Source: Devosia sp. 66-14 (lineage in GTDB: Bacteria; Pseudomonadota; Alphaproteobacteria; Rhizobiales; Devosiaceae). Taken from it: DNA of 64,000 bases. Made by a program: the position numbers and the translations under genes. Positions 26,381 to 34,273 of this stretch are shown here, one piece after another (position 1 is the first letter of the stretch; each line of letters begins with the position of its first letter). Under the pieces are notes generated by a model that had not been told where the DNA came from, ran no database searches, and worked only from the letters and a program-made list of their open reading frames with translations. The stretch is taken from positions 43,938 through 107,937 of the forward strand of contig MKVB01000008.1 in assembly GCA_001899085.1 (NCBI GenBank), read 5' to 3'.

Positions 26381-27102
26381 TCGTTCTTTGCCTTCATCGC
26401 AGCCTCGGTGGATTGCAGCACATGGTCCATGTGGGTGGTCATCGCCTGCCGTGCGGCAGCAGCATCGCGCCGCCGGATCGCTTCGACAATGATGCGATGG
26501 TCGGCAATCGATGTGGAAATGACATTGGGCGTTTCCGACGCGGTCTTCCGGAACTCCTGGCCGAGCACATTGAGGCTCTGGGCGGCGCGCGACAGGAACT
26601 CGTTGCCGGAAAGTTCGCCCAGCCGGCGATGGAAGGCGGTATCGACGTCGCGATAGCGCGCCGGCTCGAGTTTAGCCGCTTCCTGCGCCGCGATCAGCGC
26701 GTCGAGCTCATCCAAGGCTGCCGTGTCGCCGCGGGTGGCGGCGAGCGCTGCAATCTCGCCTTCGATCAGTTTTCGCGCTTCGTAGAGCTTTTCGACCTCT
26801 GCGGCGCGCAGGGTGAGGAAAAAGGTCAGCGGCGCCAGGAGGTCGGAGGCCTCGAGCTGCGAAACGAACACGCCGCCACCATGCCGCACCTCGATGACCC
26901 CCAGCACGGCGAGGGCCCGCAATGCTTCGCGCAGCGTCGGGCGGGAAACGTCGAAGGTTTCGGCGAGCTTGCGCTCGGGCGGCAACTGGTCGCCGGGTTT
27001 CAGGTTGCCGGTGGTGACGAGGCCGAGCAGGCGCGCCACCAGCATCTCGGTCAGGCCGGAACGGCGCAACGGCACTTCGCCGCTGAGATCACTGATCGGC
27101 AC
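26377..27102 (-). CDS. GntR/FadR-subfamily transcriptional regulator
   Basis: 241 residues from GTG 27102. The winged helix includes LLGLVTTGNLKPGDQLPPERKLAETFDVSRPTLREALRAL (the GntR helix-turn-helix) at about residues 25-66, followed by an all-helical FCD ligand-binding domain with the metal-binding arrangement around DTAFHRRLGELSGN near 160 and HRIIVEAIRRRD near 208. It is the first gene of the operon 22140-27102 and is divergent from a dehydratase; the perfect palindrome AAGTGGTCTGACCACTT lies between them. A close paralogue is at 33189. Confidence 0.9.
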   Translation of the reverse strand: MPISDLSGEVPLRRSGLTEMLVARLLGLVTTGNLKPGDQLPPERKLAETFDVSRPTLREALRALAVLGVIEVRHGGGVFVSQLEASDLLAPLTFFLTLRAAEVEKLYEARKLIEGEIAALAATRGDTAALDELDALIAAQEAAKLEPARYRDVDTAFHRRLGELSGNEFLSRAAQSLNVLGQEFRKTASETPNVISTSIADHRIIVEAIRRRDAAAARQAMTTHMDHVLQSTEAAMKAKNE

Positions 27103-27160
27103 TGGTTAGGCTCCCTGATGCGGGTGCGGCTTCGACAAGCCGTCTTCATCGCAAGTGGCC

Positions 27161-27177
27161 AAGTGGTCTGACCACTT
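27161..27177. promoter_or_regulatory. Perfect 17-bp palindrome, candidate GntR operator
   Basis: AAGTGGTCTGACCACTT is a perfect palindrome around a central T and contains TGGTCTGACCA, which fits the FadR-class GntR pattern TGGTN-N-NACCA. It lies in the 156-base divergent region between the GntR gene and the dehydratase. The same core recurs at 29319 upstream of the operon carrying the second GntR gene. Confidence 0.7.
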
Positions 27178-27258
27178 CTTGACCTAGCAGCGCCCCCGGT
27201 GCTAGTCAACGCCGGACAATGCCGAGCCTGGGCAACAGGCCAAGATGGAGGATGCCGC

Positions 27259-28386
27259 ATGCGCGTGGGCCAGATCAGCAGCCACGTGATCCGCTATGCC
27301 GACACCAACGACCACGGCAACCTGCGCCAGACAGTGCTGGTCAGGGTGGAGACGGTGGACGGTGTGGTCGGCTGGGGCGAAGGCATCGCCATGTGGCCGG
27401 AGGCCTGCTGGGCGACCAAGACGCTGATCGATACCGGCTTCGGACCGCTGCTCAAGGATGCCGGCGAGATCAGCATCACGACAGCCTGGGAGAAGATGCG
27501 GGCGCATGCCTGGTGGTATGGCGAGGGCGGCATTGCCTGCTTCGCCTATTCGGCGCTCGACATGGCGCTGTGGGATATCGAGGGCAAGCTCCGGGGCAAG
27601 CCGCTCTATGAGCTCTTGGGCGGCAAGGCGCATGAGAGCCTGCCGGCCTATTCCTCCAGCCACGTCAACAAGGCGACCCGGGCGCTCTGCGTCGAGGAGA
27701 TCGTCGGCTACCAGGCGGAAGGCTATCGCGGCGCCAAGCTCGGCTTCGGCAAGCGCGGCCTCTCCAATATCGGGCAGGATCCCGACAACGACGTGGCTTT
27801 CGTGCGCGAGTTGCGCGAAGCACTCGGGCCCGAGTTCGAGATCATCGTCGATGTCGGCAACGGGGTGAAATGGGATCGCGAGACCGGTATCGCGACGACC
27901 CGGCGCATGGCGGAATACGACATCGGCTGGATCGAGGAGCCGTTCTATCCGACGCGGATCGACGATTATCGGGCGCTCAAGGCGGCGCTGCCGGAGATGC
28001 CGATCGGCACGGGCGAGCGCGAGTTCACGGTGACCGGCTACCAGCGCTTGATCGAGACCGGCACGGTCGACGTGCTGGGGGTCGATCCGTCGCGGGCCGA
28101 GGGGGTCACCGGGTTCTCGAAAATCGACGCGCTCTGCGGTGCGGCCGGGATCACCATCAACGCCCACGCCTGGAGCACGGCGATCCTCAGCGCGGCGAGC
28201 CTGCATCTGTCGCTCTGCTCACCCAATGCCCGGCTGTTCGAGTTCAAGCCGATCCCGGTGGTGGTGCAGGCGGACCTGGTCGACGAGCCGATCCGCCAGC
28301 GCGATGGGCGGGCTTATGCGCCGACCCGTCCGGGGCTTGGGATCGAAGTGGACGAGGCGGTGGTGAAGGCGTTGAGCCTTGGGTAG
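27259..28386 (+). CDS. Mandelate racemase/muconate-lactonizing (enolase superfamily) dehydratase
   Basis: 375 residues from ATG 27259 with GGAGG eight bases upstream. The N-terminal capping domain is residues 1-125; the barrel shows GAKLGFGK near residue 160 (catalytic lysines), the metal ligands DVGNG near residue 197, EEPF near 223 and GERE near 248, and INAHAW near 298 (the histidine of the mandelate-racemase subgroup). Sugar-acid dehydration is the usual activity of this group. Being divergent from, and sharing an operator with, the 22140-27102 operon, it is probably the first step of the same pathway (inference). Confidence 0.87.
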   Translation: MRVGQISSHVIRYADTNDHGNLRQTVLVRVETVDGVVGWGEGIAMWPEACWATKTLIDTGFGPLLKDAGEISITTAWEKMRAHAWWYGEGGIACFAYSALDMALWDIEGKLRGKPLYELLGGKAHESLPAYSSSHVNKATRALCVEEIVGYQAEGYRGAKLGFGKRGLSNIGQDPDNDVAFVRELREALGPEFEIIVDVGNGVKWDRETGIATTRRMAEYDIGWIEEPFYPTRIDDYRALKAALPEMPIGTGEREFTVTGYQRLIETGTVDVLGVDPSRAEGVTGFSKIDALCGAAGITINAHAWSTAILSAASLHLSLCSPNARLFEFKPIPVVVQADLVDEPIRQRDGRAYAPTRPGLGIEVDEAVVKALSLG

Positions 28387-28410
28387 CGAGCATAGACGGT
28401 GGAGGGATGC

Positions 28411-28569
28411 GCCTTCTCCCCTTGCGGGAGAAGGTGGCCGAAGGCCGGATGAGGGGTATCTCTCCGCGTACGGGATCGCTCCTCGCTTCGCTCGGATCGC
28501 GCTACACTTCGTTGCGCGTACCCCTCATCCGGCGCTGCGCGCCACCTTCTCCCGCAAGGGGAGAAGGCA
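28411..28569. repeat. Long inverted repeat, family B
   Basis: GCCTTCTCCCCTTGCGGGAG and CTCCCGCAAGGGGAGAAGGC are outer arms; inner arms CGGATGAGGGGT and ACCCCTCATCCG are also complementary. It fills the gap between the dehydratase and the convergent SGNH esterase and is non-coding. Confidence 0.75.
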
Positions 28570-28594
28570 GATCGGTGCGAGTGGCGGAGAGGAG

Positions 28595-29260
28595 CTAAAC
28601 CTCCAGTATCCGCCTTACCTCCCCCGCCAGCGCCAGGCCGAGCGTCTTATGCGCGCCGGCATCGAGGTGGATGCCGTCGTCGTCGCTCGAACTGATGACG
28701 CTGCCGGCGTCGAAAAAGTGCACGCCATAGGCCTTGGCGACGCGGGCATACTCGGTGGCGAACTTGTGCGATTTGGCGCTGCCGCCCTCGAACATCTCGG
28801 TGAGCCAGGTGAGCCTGGCCAGCGGGGCGGGCGAGACCAGCAGCACTTCGGGCGCGAGGCCCTCGGGGCCCGCCGTGGAGCGGCGCACCAGGTCGGCGAG
28901 TTTGCCGGCGCCATCGGCGATGTCGCCGGCGGTCATCGACAGGCGGGCTTTCAGGTCGTTGGTGCCCAGCATGATGATCACCAGGTCGAGCGGCATGTGG
29001 GTGATCAGCGACACCGGCAGGTAGCGTTCGCCGTTGCGGATCGCGCCTTCGATCGGATCGTCGACGCAGGTGGTGCGGCCGTTGAGCCCTTCCTCGAAGA
29101 CCGTAACGCCGGCGCCAAGCGCCGCCTGCATGATGCGCGGCCAGCGCTGGGTGACGCCGAAGCGGCCGCCGGCGCCACGCCAGGGCTGGGGCACGGCGCC
29201 CCAGGTGTTGGAATCGCCATAAGCCAGCACCGACAGCGGTGCGGACGCCTGATCTGCCAT
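28595..29260 (-). CDS. SGNH/GDSL hydrolase (arylesterase/acyltransferase type)
   Basis: 221 residues from ATG 29260, preceded by GGAGG. Block I YGDSNTWG (catalytic Ser) is near residue 16, block III LVIIMLGTNDLKA near residue 99, and block V SSSDDDGIHLDAGAH near residue 198 holds the Asp-His pair. The pattern (EEGLNGRTT, ERYLPVSLITHMPLDL) closely follows the mycobacterial acyltransferase/arylesterase group. It is divergent from the rhamnose importer, sharing its operator region, so it may remove acyl groups from, or hydrolyse the lactone of, the imported sugar (inference). Confidence 0.88.
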   Translation of the reverse strand: MADQASAPLSVLAYGDSNTWGAVPQPWRGAGGRFGVTQRWPRIMQAALGAGVTVFEEGLNGRTTCVDDPIEGAIRNGERYLPVSLITHMPLDLVIIMLGTNDLKARLSMTAGDIADGAGKLADLVRRSTAGPEGLAPEVLLVSPAPLARLTWLTEMFEGGSAKSHKFATEYARVAKAYGVHFFDAGSVISSSDDDGIHLDAGAHKTLGLALAGEVRRILEV

Positions 29261-29318
29261 TCGGACCTCCGTTATCGTCGAGACGTACGGCCGCAGAGTG
29301 AGCGCGGTCAACGCATAA

Positions 29319-29331
29319 TTGGTCTGACCAA
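29319..29331. promoter_or_regulatory. Candidate GntR operator, copy 1 (rhamnose locus)
   Basis: TTGGTCTGACCAA is a perfect palindrome with the same TGGTCTGACCA core as the site at 27161. It lies about 60 bases from the esterase start and 90 from the binding-protein start, so it can serve both divergent promoters. Confidence 0.65.
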
Positions 29332-29382
29332 ATAGCCAGAACTGGCTTGCGCCCGAAAAACGGACGCGATATGAGCTTGGAT

Positions 29383-29399
29383 AATTGGACTGACCAATT
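29383..29399. promoter_or_regulatory. Candidate GntR operator, copy 2 (rhamnose locus)
   Basis: AATTGGACTGACCAATT is a 17-bp near-perfect palindrome, the core TTGGACTGACCAA differing by one base from copy 1. It is 66 bases (about six helical turns) from copy 1, suggesting cooperative binding or looping. It ends 23 bases before the binding-protein ATG. Confidence 0.65.
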
Positions 29400-29422
29400 G
29401 TCCAATACAAGGGAGAGAGAAC

Positions 29423-30610
29423 ATGCGACTGAAGAGTCTGCGCCTGGCTGCTATCGCCGGGCTGACGGCGGCCCTTATGTCGGGCGCCGCCTTCGCCGAG
29501 GATTTCCACGGCTTCGATCCGGCCAATTTCGACGGCAACATGGTGAGCGCCGAGCAGCTTGCCGCCATGGTGGTCGATGCGATCGCCGCCAATGCGCCGC
29601 GCAACGGCCAGAAGCTGACTATCGGCTTTGCCAACCTGCAGCGCGACATCTCGTTCTGCCTCAAGGTGGAACAGGGCATCGTCGCCAATGCCGAGGCCGC
29701 GGGGATCGACCTGCAGATCGTCGACAACCGGCTCGACGGCGCCACGGCGCTGGCCAATGCCGAGAGCTTCCTGCAGCGCAATGTCGACTTCGTCATCGAA
29801 TTCCAGACCGATGCGAATTTCGGCGCCACCATCATGCAGAAGATGAACGAGGCCAACACCAAGGTCATCGCCATCGATATCCCGATGCCGGGCGCCACCT
29901 TCTTCGGCGCCAACAATCCGAAGTCGGGCTTCATGGGCGGCGCGTATCTCGGCCAGGCGGCGATCCAGAAGTTCGGCGCCGACAAGGTGAAGACCGGTTT
30001 CCTCGTGGTCGGCGAACTGCCGCAGTCCGGCGCCGTTCCGGCAATGCGCACCAATGGCCAGGTGGCGGGTTTCAAGGGCGCGGTGGGTGAGTTCCCGGAT
30101 GCGCAGATCATCAAGATCGACACCAAGAACACGCTCGAAGAGAGTTTCACCCAGATGAACAATGTCATCGGGCGGATTCCCGAAGGCGTGCCGATCATGG
30201 TGACGGCGATCAACGACCAGGCAGCAACCGGCATGCTGCGCGCCGTCAAGCAGGCGGGCCGCGAGGCTGACCTGATCGTCGTCGGCATGGGCGCCGACGA
30301 AATCCAGACGCTGATCGACGAGCCGGCCTTCGTCGCCTCGGTGGGCTATTTCCCCGAGCGCTACGGCAACTTCCTCGTGCCGCTGGCGCTGATGGAACTG
30401 GCCGGCAAGGACGTGCCGGATACCGTGCTGATGACCCACTACATGGTCACCGACGGCAATGTCTGCGAATTCTACAAGGACTTTGCATGCTCGGCGACGC
30501 CGGACGCGATCACCTTCGAGCTGCCCGAGGCCGCCTACAAGGCTCACCTCGAAGAGATCCGCAAGCTCCCCGAGCTGCAGGACTCGCTCAACCTGATCCC
30601 GACCAACTGA
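29423..30610 (+). CDS. Sugar ABC transporter substrate-binding protein (probable rhamnose importer)
   Basis: 395 residues with a Sec signal peptide ending GAAFA near residue 23. The mature protein has the type I periplasmic-binding-protein features LTIGFANLQRDISFCLKVEQG near residue 67 and NPKSGFMGGAYLGQAAIQKFG near 170. Its ligand is inferred to be L-rhamnose or a rhamnoside because the operon continues into RhaM and RhmD. The start has GGGAGAGAGAAC upstream and the stop is followed by a strong hairpin, separating it from the ATPase. Confidence 0.85.
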   Translation: MRLKSLRLAAIAGLTAALMSGAAFAEDFHGFDPANFDGNMVSAEQLAAMVVDAIAANAPRNGQKLTIGFANLQRDISFCLKVEQGIVANAEAAGIDLQIVDNRLDGATALANAESFLQRNVDFVIEFQTDANFGATIMQKMNEANTKVIAIDIPMPGATFFGANNPKSGFMGGAYLGQAAIQKFGADKVKTGFLVVGELPQSGAVPAMRTNGQVAGFKGAVGEFPDAQIIKIDTKNTLEESFTQMNNVIGRIPEGVPIMVTAINDQAATGMLRAVKQAGREADLIVVGMGADEIQTLIDEPAFVASVGYFPERYGNFLVPLALMELAGKDVPDTVLMTHYMVTDGNVCEFYKDFACSATPDAITFELPEAAYKAHLEEIRKLPELQDSLNLIPTN

Positions 30611-30616
30611 CCCTGA

Positions 30617-30653
30617 ATTGGGACGGTGGCATCCGCCATCGTCCCAATCTTTT
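30617..30653 (+). terminator. Intercistronic terminator-like hairpin after the binding-protein gene
   Basis: ATTGGGACGGTGGC and GCCATCGTCCCAAT form a 14-bp stem with one G-U pair and an ATCC loop, followed by CTTTTT. It has the form of an intrinsic terminator inside the operon; partial read-through would give more binding protein than ATPase and permease. Confidence 0.8.
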
Positions 30654-30669
30654 TCCGGCAGGTTATGGC

Positions 30670-32184
30670 ATGTCCAGCATACCCCGGCTTTCGATGCGCG
30701 GCATCGGCAAGTCCTTCGGCGGCGTCCCGGTGCTCAGCAATGTCGAGCTCACGCTCGAAGCGGGCGAAGTCGTCGCCTTGCTCGGCTCGAACGGCGCCGG
30801 CAAGTCGACGCTGGTGAAGATCCTTACCGGGCTCTATAGCCGCGATGCCGGGACCGTCGAAGTCGATGGCGAGGCCGTGCTGTTCGGCAAACCGGCAGAC
30901 GCGATCGCCGCGGGCGTGAAGCTGCTGCCGCAGGAAATCTCGGTCATGCCCGACCTCAGCGTCGGCGAGAACATCCTGCTCGGTGACCTGCCGATGAAGC
31001 CGGGCTTCGGCTTCAAGCAGGTCGACTACAAGACCATCCACATCCGCGCCACGGAGCTGCTCGCCCAACTGGGGTTCGAGGCGCTCGATACGCACCAGGA
31101 CGTCAAGCGCCTGTCGGTGGCCGAGCAGCGCATCGTCGAGATCGCACGCGCCATTGCCGGGCAGGCGCGCATCCTGATCATGGACGAGCCGACCGCGGCG
31201 CTCACGGAGCAGGAAGCCGAACTGCTGTTCGCCATCATCCGCCGGCTGAAACAGCAGAAGGTCTCGGTGGTTTACATCTCGCACTACATGAGCGAGGTGT
31301 TCGAGATCTCCGATCGCATCGTGGTGCTGCGCGACGGGCGCAATGCCGGCGATTTCGTCACCCGCGACACCAACAAGGCCGAAGTGCTGGCCGCCATGCT
31401 CGGCGCCACAGCCGGCGATCTCTATCCCACCGAGCCGCCCCCGCCGCCCGGTACCGACGTGCTGAAGGTCGAAGGCTTTGGCGTGCGCGGCAAACTTGCC
31501 GATGTCAGCTTTACGGTGCGCTCGGGCGAGATTCTCGGGATCTTCGGGCTGGTCGGCTCGGGCGTCGAAGTGCTGGGCCGGGCGCTTTATGGCGCAGTGC
31601 ACAGCGAGCGCAGCGGCCAGGTGACGCTGGATGGGCGGCCCTATCGGCCGTCGACGCCGCAGCACGGCAAGGAGGCCGGTATCGGCTTCGTTGCCGCCGA
31701 GAGGAAGAAGGAAGGCATCATCGCCGACCTGACGGTGCGCGAGAACATCGCGCTGCCGTTCCAGAACCGCTTCACTCGCGGGCTGTTCGTTTCGACCGAA
31801 GCGGAGACCGGGCACGCGCAGAACTGGATCCGCTACCTCGGCATCCGCACCCGCGGGCCGGAACAGAAACTCAGGACGCTGTCGGGCGGCAACCAGCAGA
31901 AGGTGTGCCTCGCCCGCTGGCTGGTCGAGGGCGTGAAGCTCTTGATCCTCGAAGAGCCGACGCGTGGCGTCGATATCGGGGCGCGTCGCGAGATCTACGG
32001 CAAGCTGCGCGAACTGACCGCCAAGGGCTTTGCGGTGGTCATCCTCTCCTCCGATGTCGAGGAAGTCGCCGGCATTTCCGATCGCTCGCTGGTGCTCGAT
32101 CGCGGGCGCGTCGTCGAACAATTCCCGCGCGGGGTCACCCCCGCCGCGCTGATGGCCGCCACGGCCGAAACCCAAACTGCCTGA
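30670..32184 (+). CDS. Sugar ABC transporter ATP-binding protein, two ABC domains (RbsA/MglA class)
   Basis: 504 residues from ATG 30670. The first domain has Walker A GSNGAGKST near residue 40, a degenerate signature LSVAEQRIVEIARAI near 152, and Walker B ILIMDEPTAAL. The second domain starts near residue 257 (VEGFGVRGKLADVSF), lacks a full Walker A (GLVGSGVEV) and has the signature LSGGNQQKVCLARWL near 405 and LILEEPTRGVD. This asymmetry is normal in the class. Together with the next permease it forms the importer. Confidence 0.9.
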   Translation: MSSIPRLSMRGIGKSFGGVPVLSNVELTLEAGEVVALLGSNGAGKSTLVKILTGLYSRDAGTVEVDGEAVLFGKPADAIAAGVKLLPQEISVMPDLSVGENILLGDLPMKPGFGFKQVDYKTIHIRATELLAQLGFEALDTHQDVKRLSVAEQRIVEIARAIAGQARILIMDEPTAALTEQEAELLFAIIRRLKQQKVSVVYISHYMSEVFEISDRIVVLRDGRNAGDFVTRDTNKAEVLAAMLGATAGDLYPTEPPPPPGTDVLKVEGFGVRGKLADVSFTVRSGEILGIFGLVGSGVEVLGRALYGAVHSERSGQVTLDGRPYRPSTPQHGKEAGIGFVAAERKKEGIIADLTVRENIALPFQNRFTRGLFVSTEAETGHAQNWIRYLGIRTRGPEQKLRTLSGGNQQKVCLARWLVEGVKLLILEEPTRGVDIGARREIYGKLRELTAKGFAVVILSSDVEEVAGISDRSLVLDRGRVVEQFPRGVTPAALMAATAETQTA

Positions 32185-32193
32185 AGGATCGCC

Positions 32194-33189
32194 ATGGCCA
32201 CCACCGAGACCACCGTCGTCGCCCCGTCGCTGAAGCGCCGGTTCATGGAGCTGCTGGCCAAGCCCTGGTCCGGCGTCGCCATGCTCTTGGTGTTCTACCT
32301 GATCCTGATCGCGGTGTTCTCGATCCTGTCGCCGTTCTTTTTCAACACCCGCAACATGCTGCAGATCGGGCTCAACGTCGCCTATATCGGGCTGATGGCG
32401 GCGGCGGGTACGCCGCTGATCATTGCCGGCGGGCTCGACCTGTCGGTGGCGGCGATTGCCGGGCTGACCGGGGTGATGATTTCGCTGCTGGTCGGGCTCG
32501 GCGTGCCGGTCTGGGTGGCGGTCGGGCTGGCGCTGGCGCTTGCCGCGGCGATCGGCGTCGCCAATGGGCTGTTCACCACCCGGCTGAAGCTCAATCCGCT
32601 GATCACGACGCTGGGGATGATGAGCATCGTTTCGGGCATCGCCCTGGTGCTGACCGGCGGCCTCACCCGGCCGTTGATGATCCCCGGCTTCAACTGGATC
32701 GGCAGCGAGCGGCTGTTCTCGATCCCGATTCCGCTGATCATCATGGTGGTGACCTTCTTCGCCCTGTGGCTGGTGATGACCAAGACCAAGTTCGGCCGCT
32801 TCATCTATGCGGCCGGCGGCAATGCCGAGGCGTCGCGGCTGATCGGCATTCCCGTCGAGCGCACGGTGATCGTGCTCTATGTCATCTCGGCGCTGGCCGG
32901 CGCCGTTGCCGGCACCATTCTCGGCGCCATGCTGGGGGCGGCCGGCCCGAACGCCGCGGGCTCGCAGCTGCTCACCGTCATTGCCGCCATCATCCTCGGC
33001 GGCACCAGCCTCAATGGCGGGCGCGGTTCGGTGTGGGGCACGCTCCTGGCGGTGCTGATCCTGGGGACGCTCAACAATGGCTTGACCCTGCTCAACGTAT
33101 CGAGCTTCTGGCAGGATGTGACGCGCGGCGTCGTCCTGATGCTCGCGGTGAGTCTGGATCAGTTGCGCAATCGCGCCCTGGGTGAGTGA
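32194..33189 (+). CDS. Sugar ABC transporter permease (RbsC class)
   Basis: 331 residues, eight or more membrane segments starting near residue 27 (MLLVFYLILIAVF). The motifs GLDLSVAAIAGLTGVMIS near residue 78 and NPLITTLGMMSIVSGIAL near 132 and the C-terminal ILGGTSLNGGRGSVWGTL are typical of CUT2 permeases. It starts nine bases after the ATPase stop and its own TGA overlaps the start of the GntR gene by one base. Confidence 0.9.
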   Translation: MATTETTVVAPSLKRRFMELLAKPWSGVAMLLVFYLILIAVFSILSPFFFNTRNMLQIGLNVAYIGLMAAAGTPLIIAGGLDLSVAAIAGLTGVMISLLVGLGVPVWVAVGLALALAAAIGVANGLFTTRLKLNPLITTLGMMSIVSGIALVLTGGLTRPLMIPGFNWIGSERLFSIPIPLIIMVVTFFALWLVMTKTKFGRFIYAAGGNAEASRLIGIPVERTVIVLYVISALAGAVAGTILGAMLGAAGPNAAGSQLLTVIAAIILGGTSLNGGRGSVWGTLLAVLILGTLNNGLTLLNVSSFWQDVTRGVVLMLAVSLDQLRNRALGE

Positions 33190-33911
33190 TGATCGCGGTT
33201 GAGTCCTATGCGCCTATCGAACGCAGCAGTTCCGTTGCCGAGCAGGTGGCCAAGCGCCTGCTCGAGATGGTGCGGACCAAGGCGCTGAAGCCGGGCGATC
33301 AGTTGCCGCCCGAACGGGAACTCGCCACCTATATGCAAGTCAGCCGGCCGAGCCTGCGCGAAGCGCTGCGTGGGCTGCAGATCCTCGGCGTCCTCAAGAT
33401 GCGGCAGGGCGGCGGCATCTATGTCACCGGGCTCGAGGCTTCGGACCTGCTGGGTCCGCTGCAGTTCCTCATCACGCTCGACAGCCAGAATCTCGGCTCG
33501 CTCTACGAGAGCCGGCACATGATCGACGGCTCGATCGCGCGGCTGGCCACCGAACGGATCACCGACGCCCAGATCGCGAGCCTCCATCGACTGGTCGAGG
33601 CGCAGGTGCATCTCACCAGCGACTCGCTCGGCTTCCGGCTCGCCGATACCGAGTTTCACGAAACCATCGCGGCTGCGACCGGCAACACCTTCCTCGTCAC
33701 CATCTCGCACTCGCTCTACGTGCTCGGCATGGAGTATCGGCGGATCGCTGCAGAAACGCCCAATGTTCTGGAGCGTTCGCTCGCCGAGCACCGGGTGATC
33801 GTTGCGGCGCTCGAGGCGCGCGACGCGGCGGCGGCGGAAGCGGCCATGCAGGCGCATCTGCTCAGCGTCCACCGATCGACCCTCGAAGTGATGCAGGCCA
33901 AGGGCGCCTGA
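33189..33911 (+). CDS. GntR/FadR-subfamily transcriptional regulator
   Basis: 240 residues from ATG 33189 (a GTG at 33186 is in frame and possible). The GntR helix-turn-helix is LKPGDQLPPERELATYMQVSRPSLREALRGLQ at about residues 35-66, followed by an FCD domain with DTEFHETIAAATGN near 155 and HRVIVAALEARDAA near 203. It is embedded in the operon it probably regulates, through the two TTGG-CTGACCAA sites at 29319 and 29383. It is homologous to the GntR regulator at 26377. Confidence 0.9.
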   Translation: MIAVESYAPIERSSSVAEQVAKRLLEMVRTKALKPGDQLPPERELATYMQVSRPSLREALRGLQILGVLKMRQGGGIYVTGLEASDLLGPLQFLITLDSQNLGSLYESRHMIDGSIARLATERITDAQIASLHRLVEAQVHLTSDSLGFRLADTEFHETIAAATGNTFLVTISHSLYVLGMEYRRIAAETPNVLERSLAEHRVIVAALEARDAAAAEAAMQAHLLSVHRSTLEVMQAKGA

Positions 33912-33936
33912 TCGCCACAACTGACAGGAGACAGCC

Positions 33937-34254
33937 ATGTCCGAGCGCATTGCCTTTCGCATGAAGGTGCATCCCGGCAAGATCGCCGAATACAAGAAGC
34001 GGCACGACGAGATCTGGCCCGAACTCAGCCAGGCGCTGCGCGACGCCGGCGTCTCCGACTACTCGATCTGGCACGACCCGGAGACCGACGAGCTGTTCGC
34101 GACGCTGGTGCGCACTGCCGACCACAGCATGGCCGATCTCCCCAAGACCGAGATCAACAAGCGCTGGTGGACGTTCATGAGCGACATCATGGACTATAAT
34201 GACGACGGCACGCCTGAAGTCGTCGACCTCAAGCAGGTCTTCCACCTCTCCTGA
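33937..34254 (+). CDS. rhaM: L-rhamnose mutarotase
   Basis: 105 residues, the usual family length. The ferredoxin-like dimeric fold is recognisable from RIAFRMKVHPGKIAEYKKRH, with the histidine near residue 23 (KRHDEIWPEL), YSIWHDPETDELFA and the terminal pair KRWWTFMSDIM. The enzyme interconverts alpha and beta anomers of L-rhamnose. Its presence is the best evidence that the importer upstream handles rhamnose rather than only the acid. GACAGGAGACAGCC precedes the ATG. Confidence 0.93.
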   Translation: MSERIAFRMKVHPGKIAEYKKRHDEIWPELSQALRDAGVSDYSIWHDPETDELFATLVRTADHSMADLPKTEINKRWWTFMSDIMDYNDDGTPEVVDLKQVFHLS

Positions 34255-34273
34255 TATCGATCGGTCCCTCTCC

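Noticed and set aside
30544-32175. 543-residue minus-strand frame opposite the two-domain ATPase
   Set aside because: Shadow of a well-supported ABC ATPase; no ribosome-binding site or domain.
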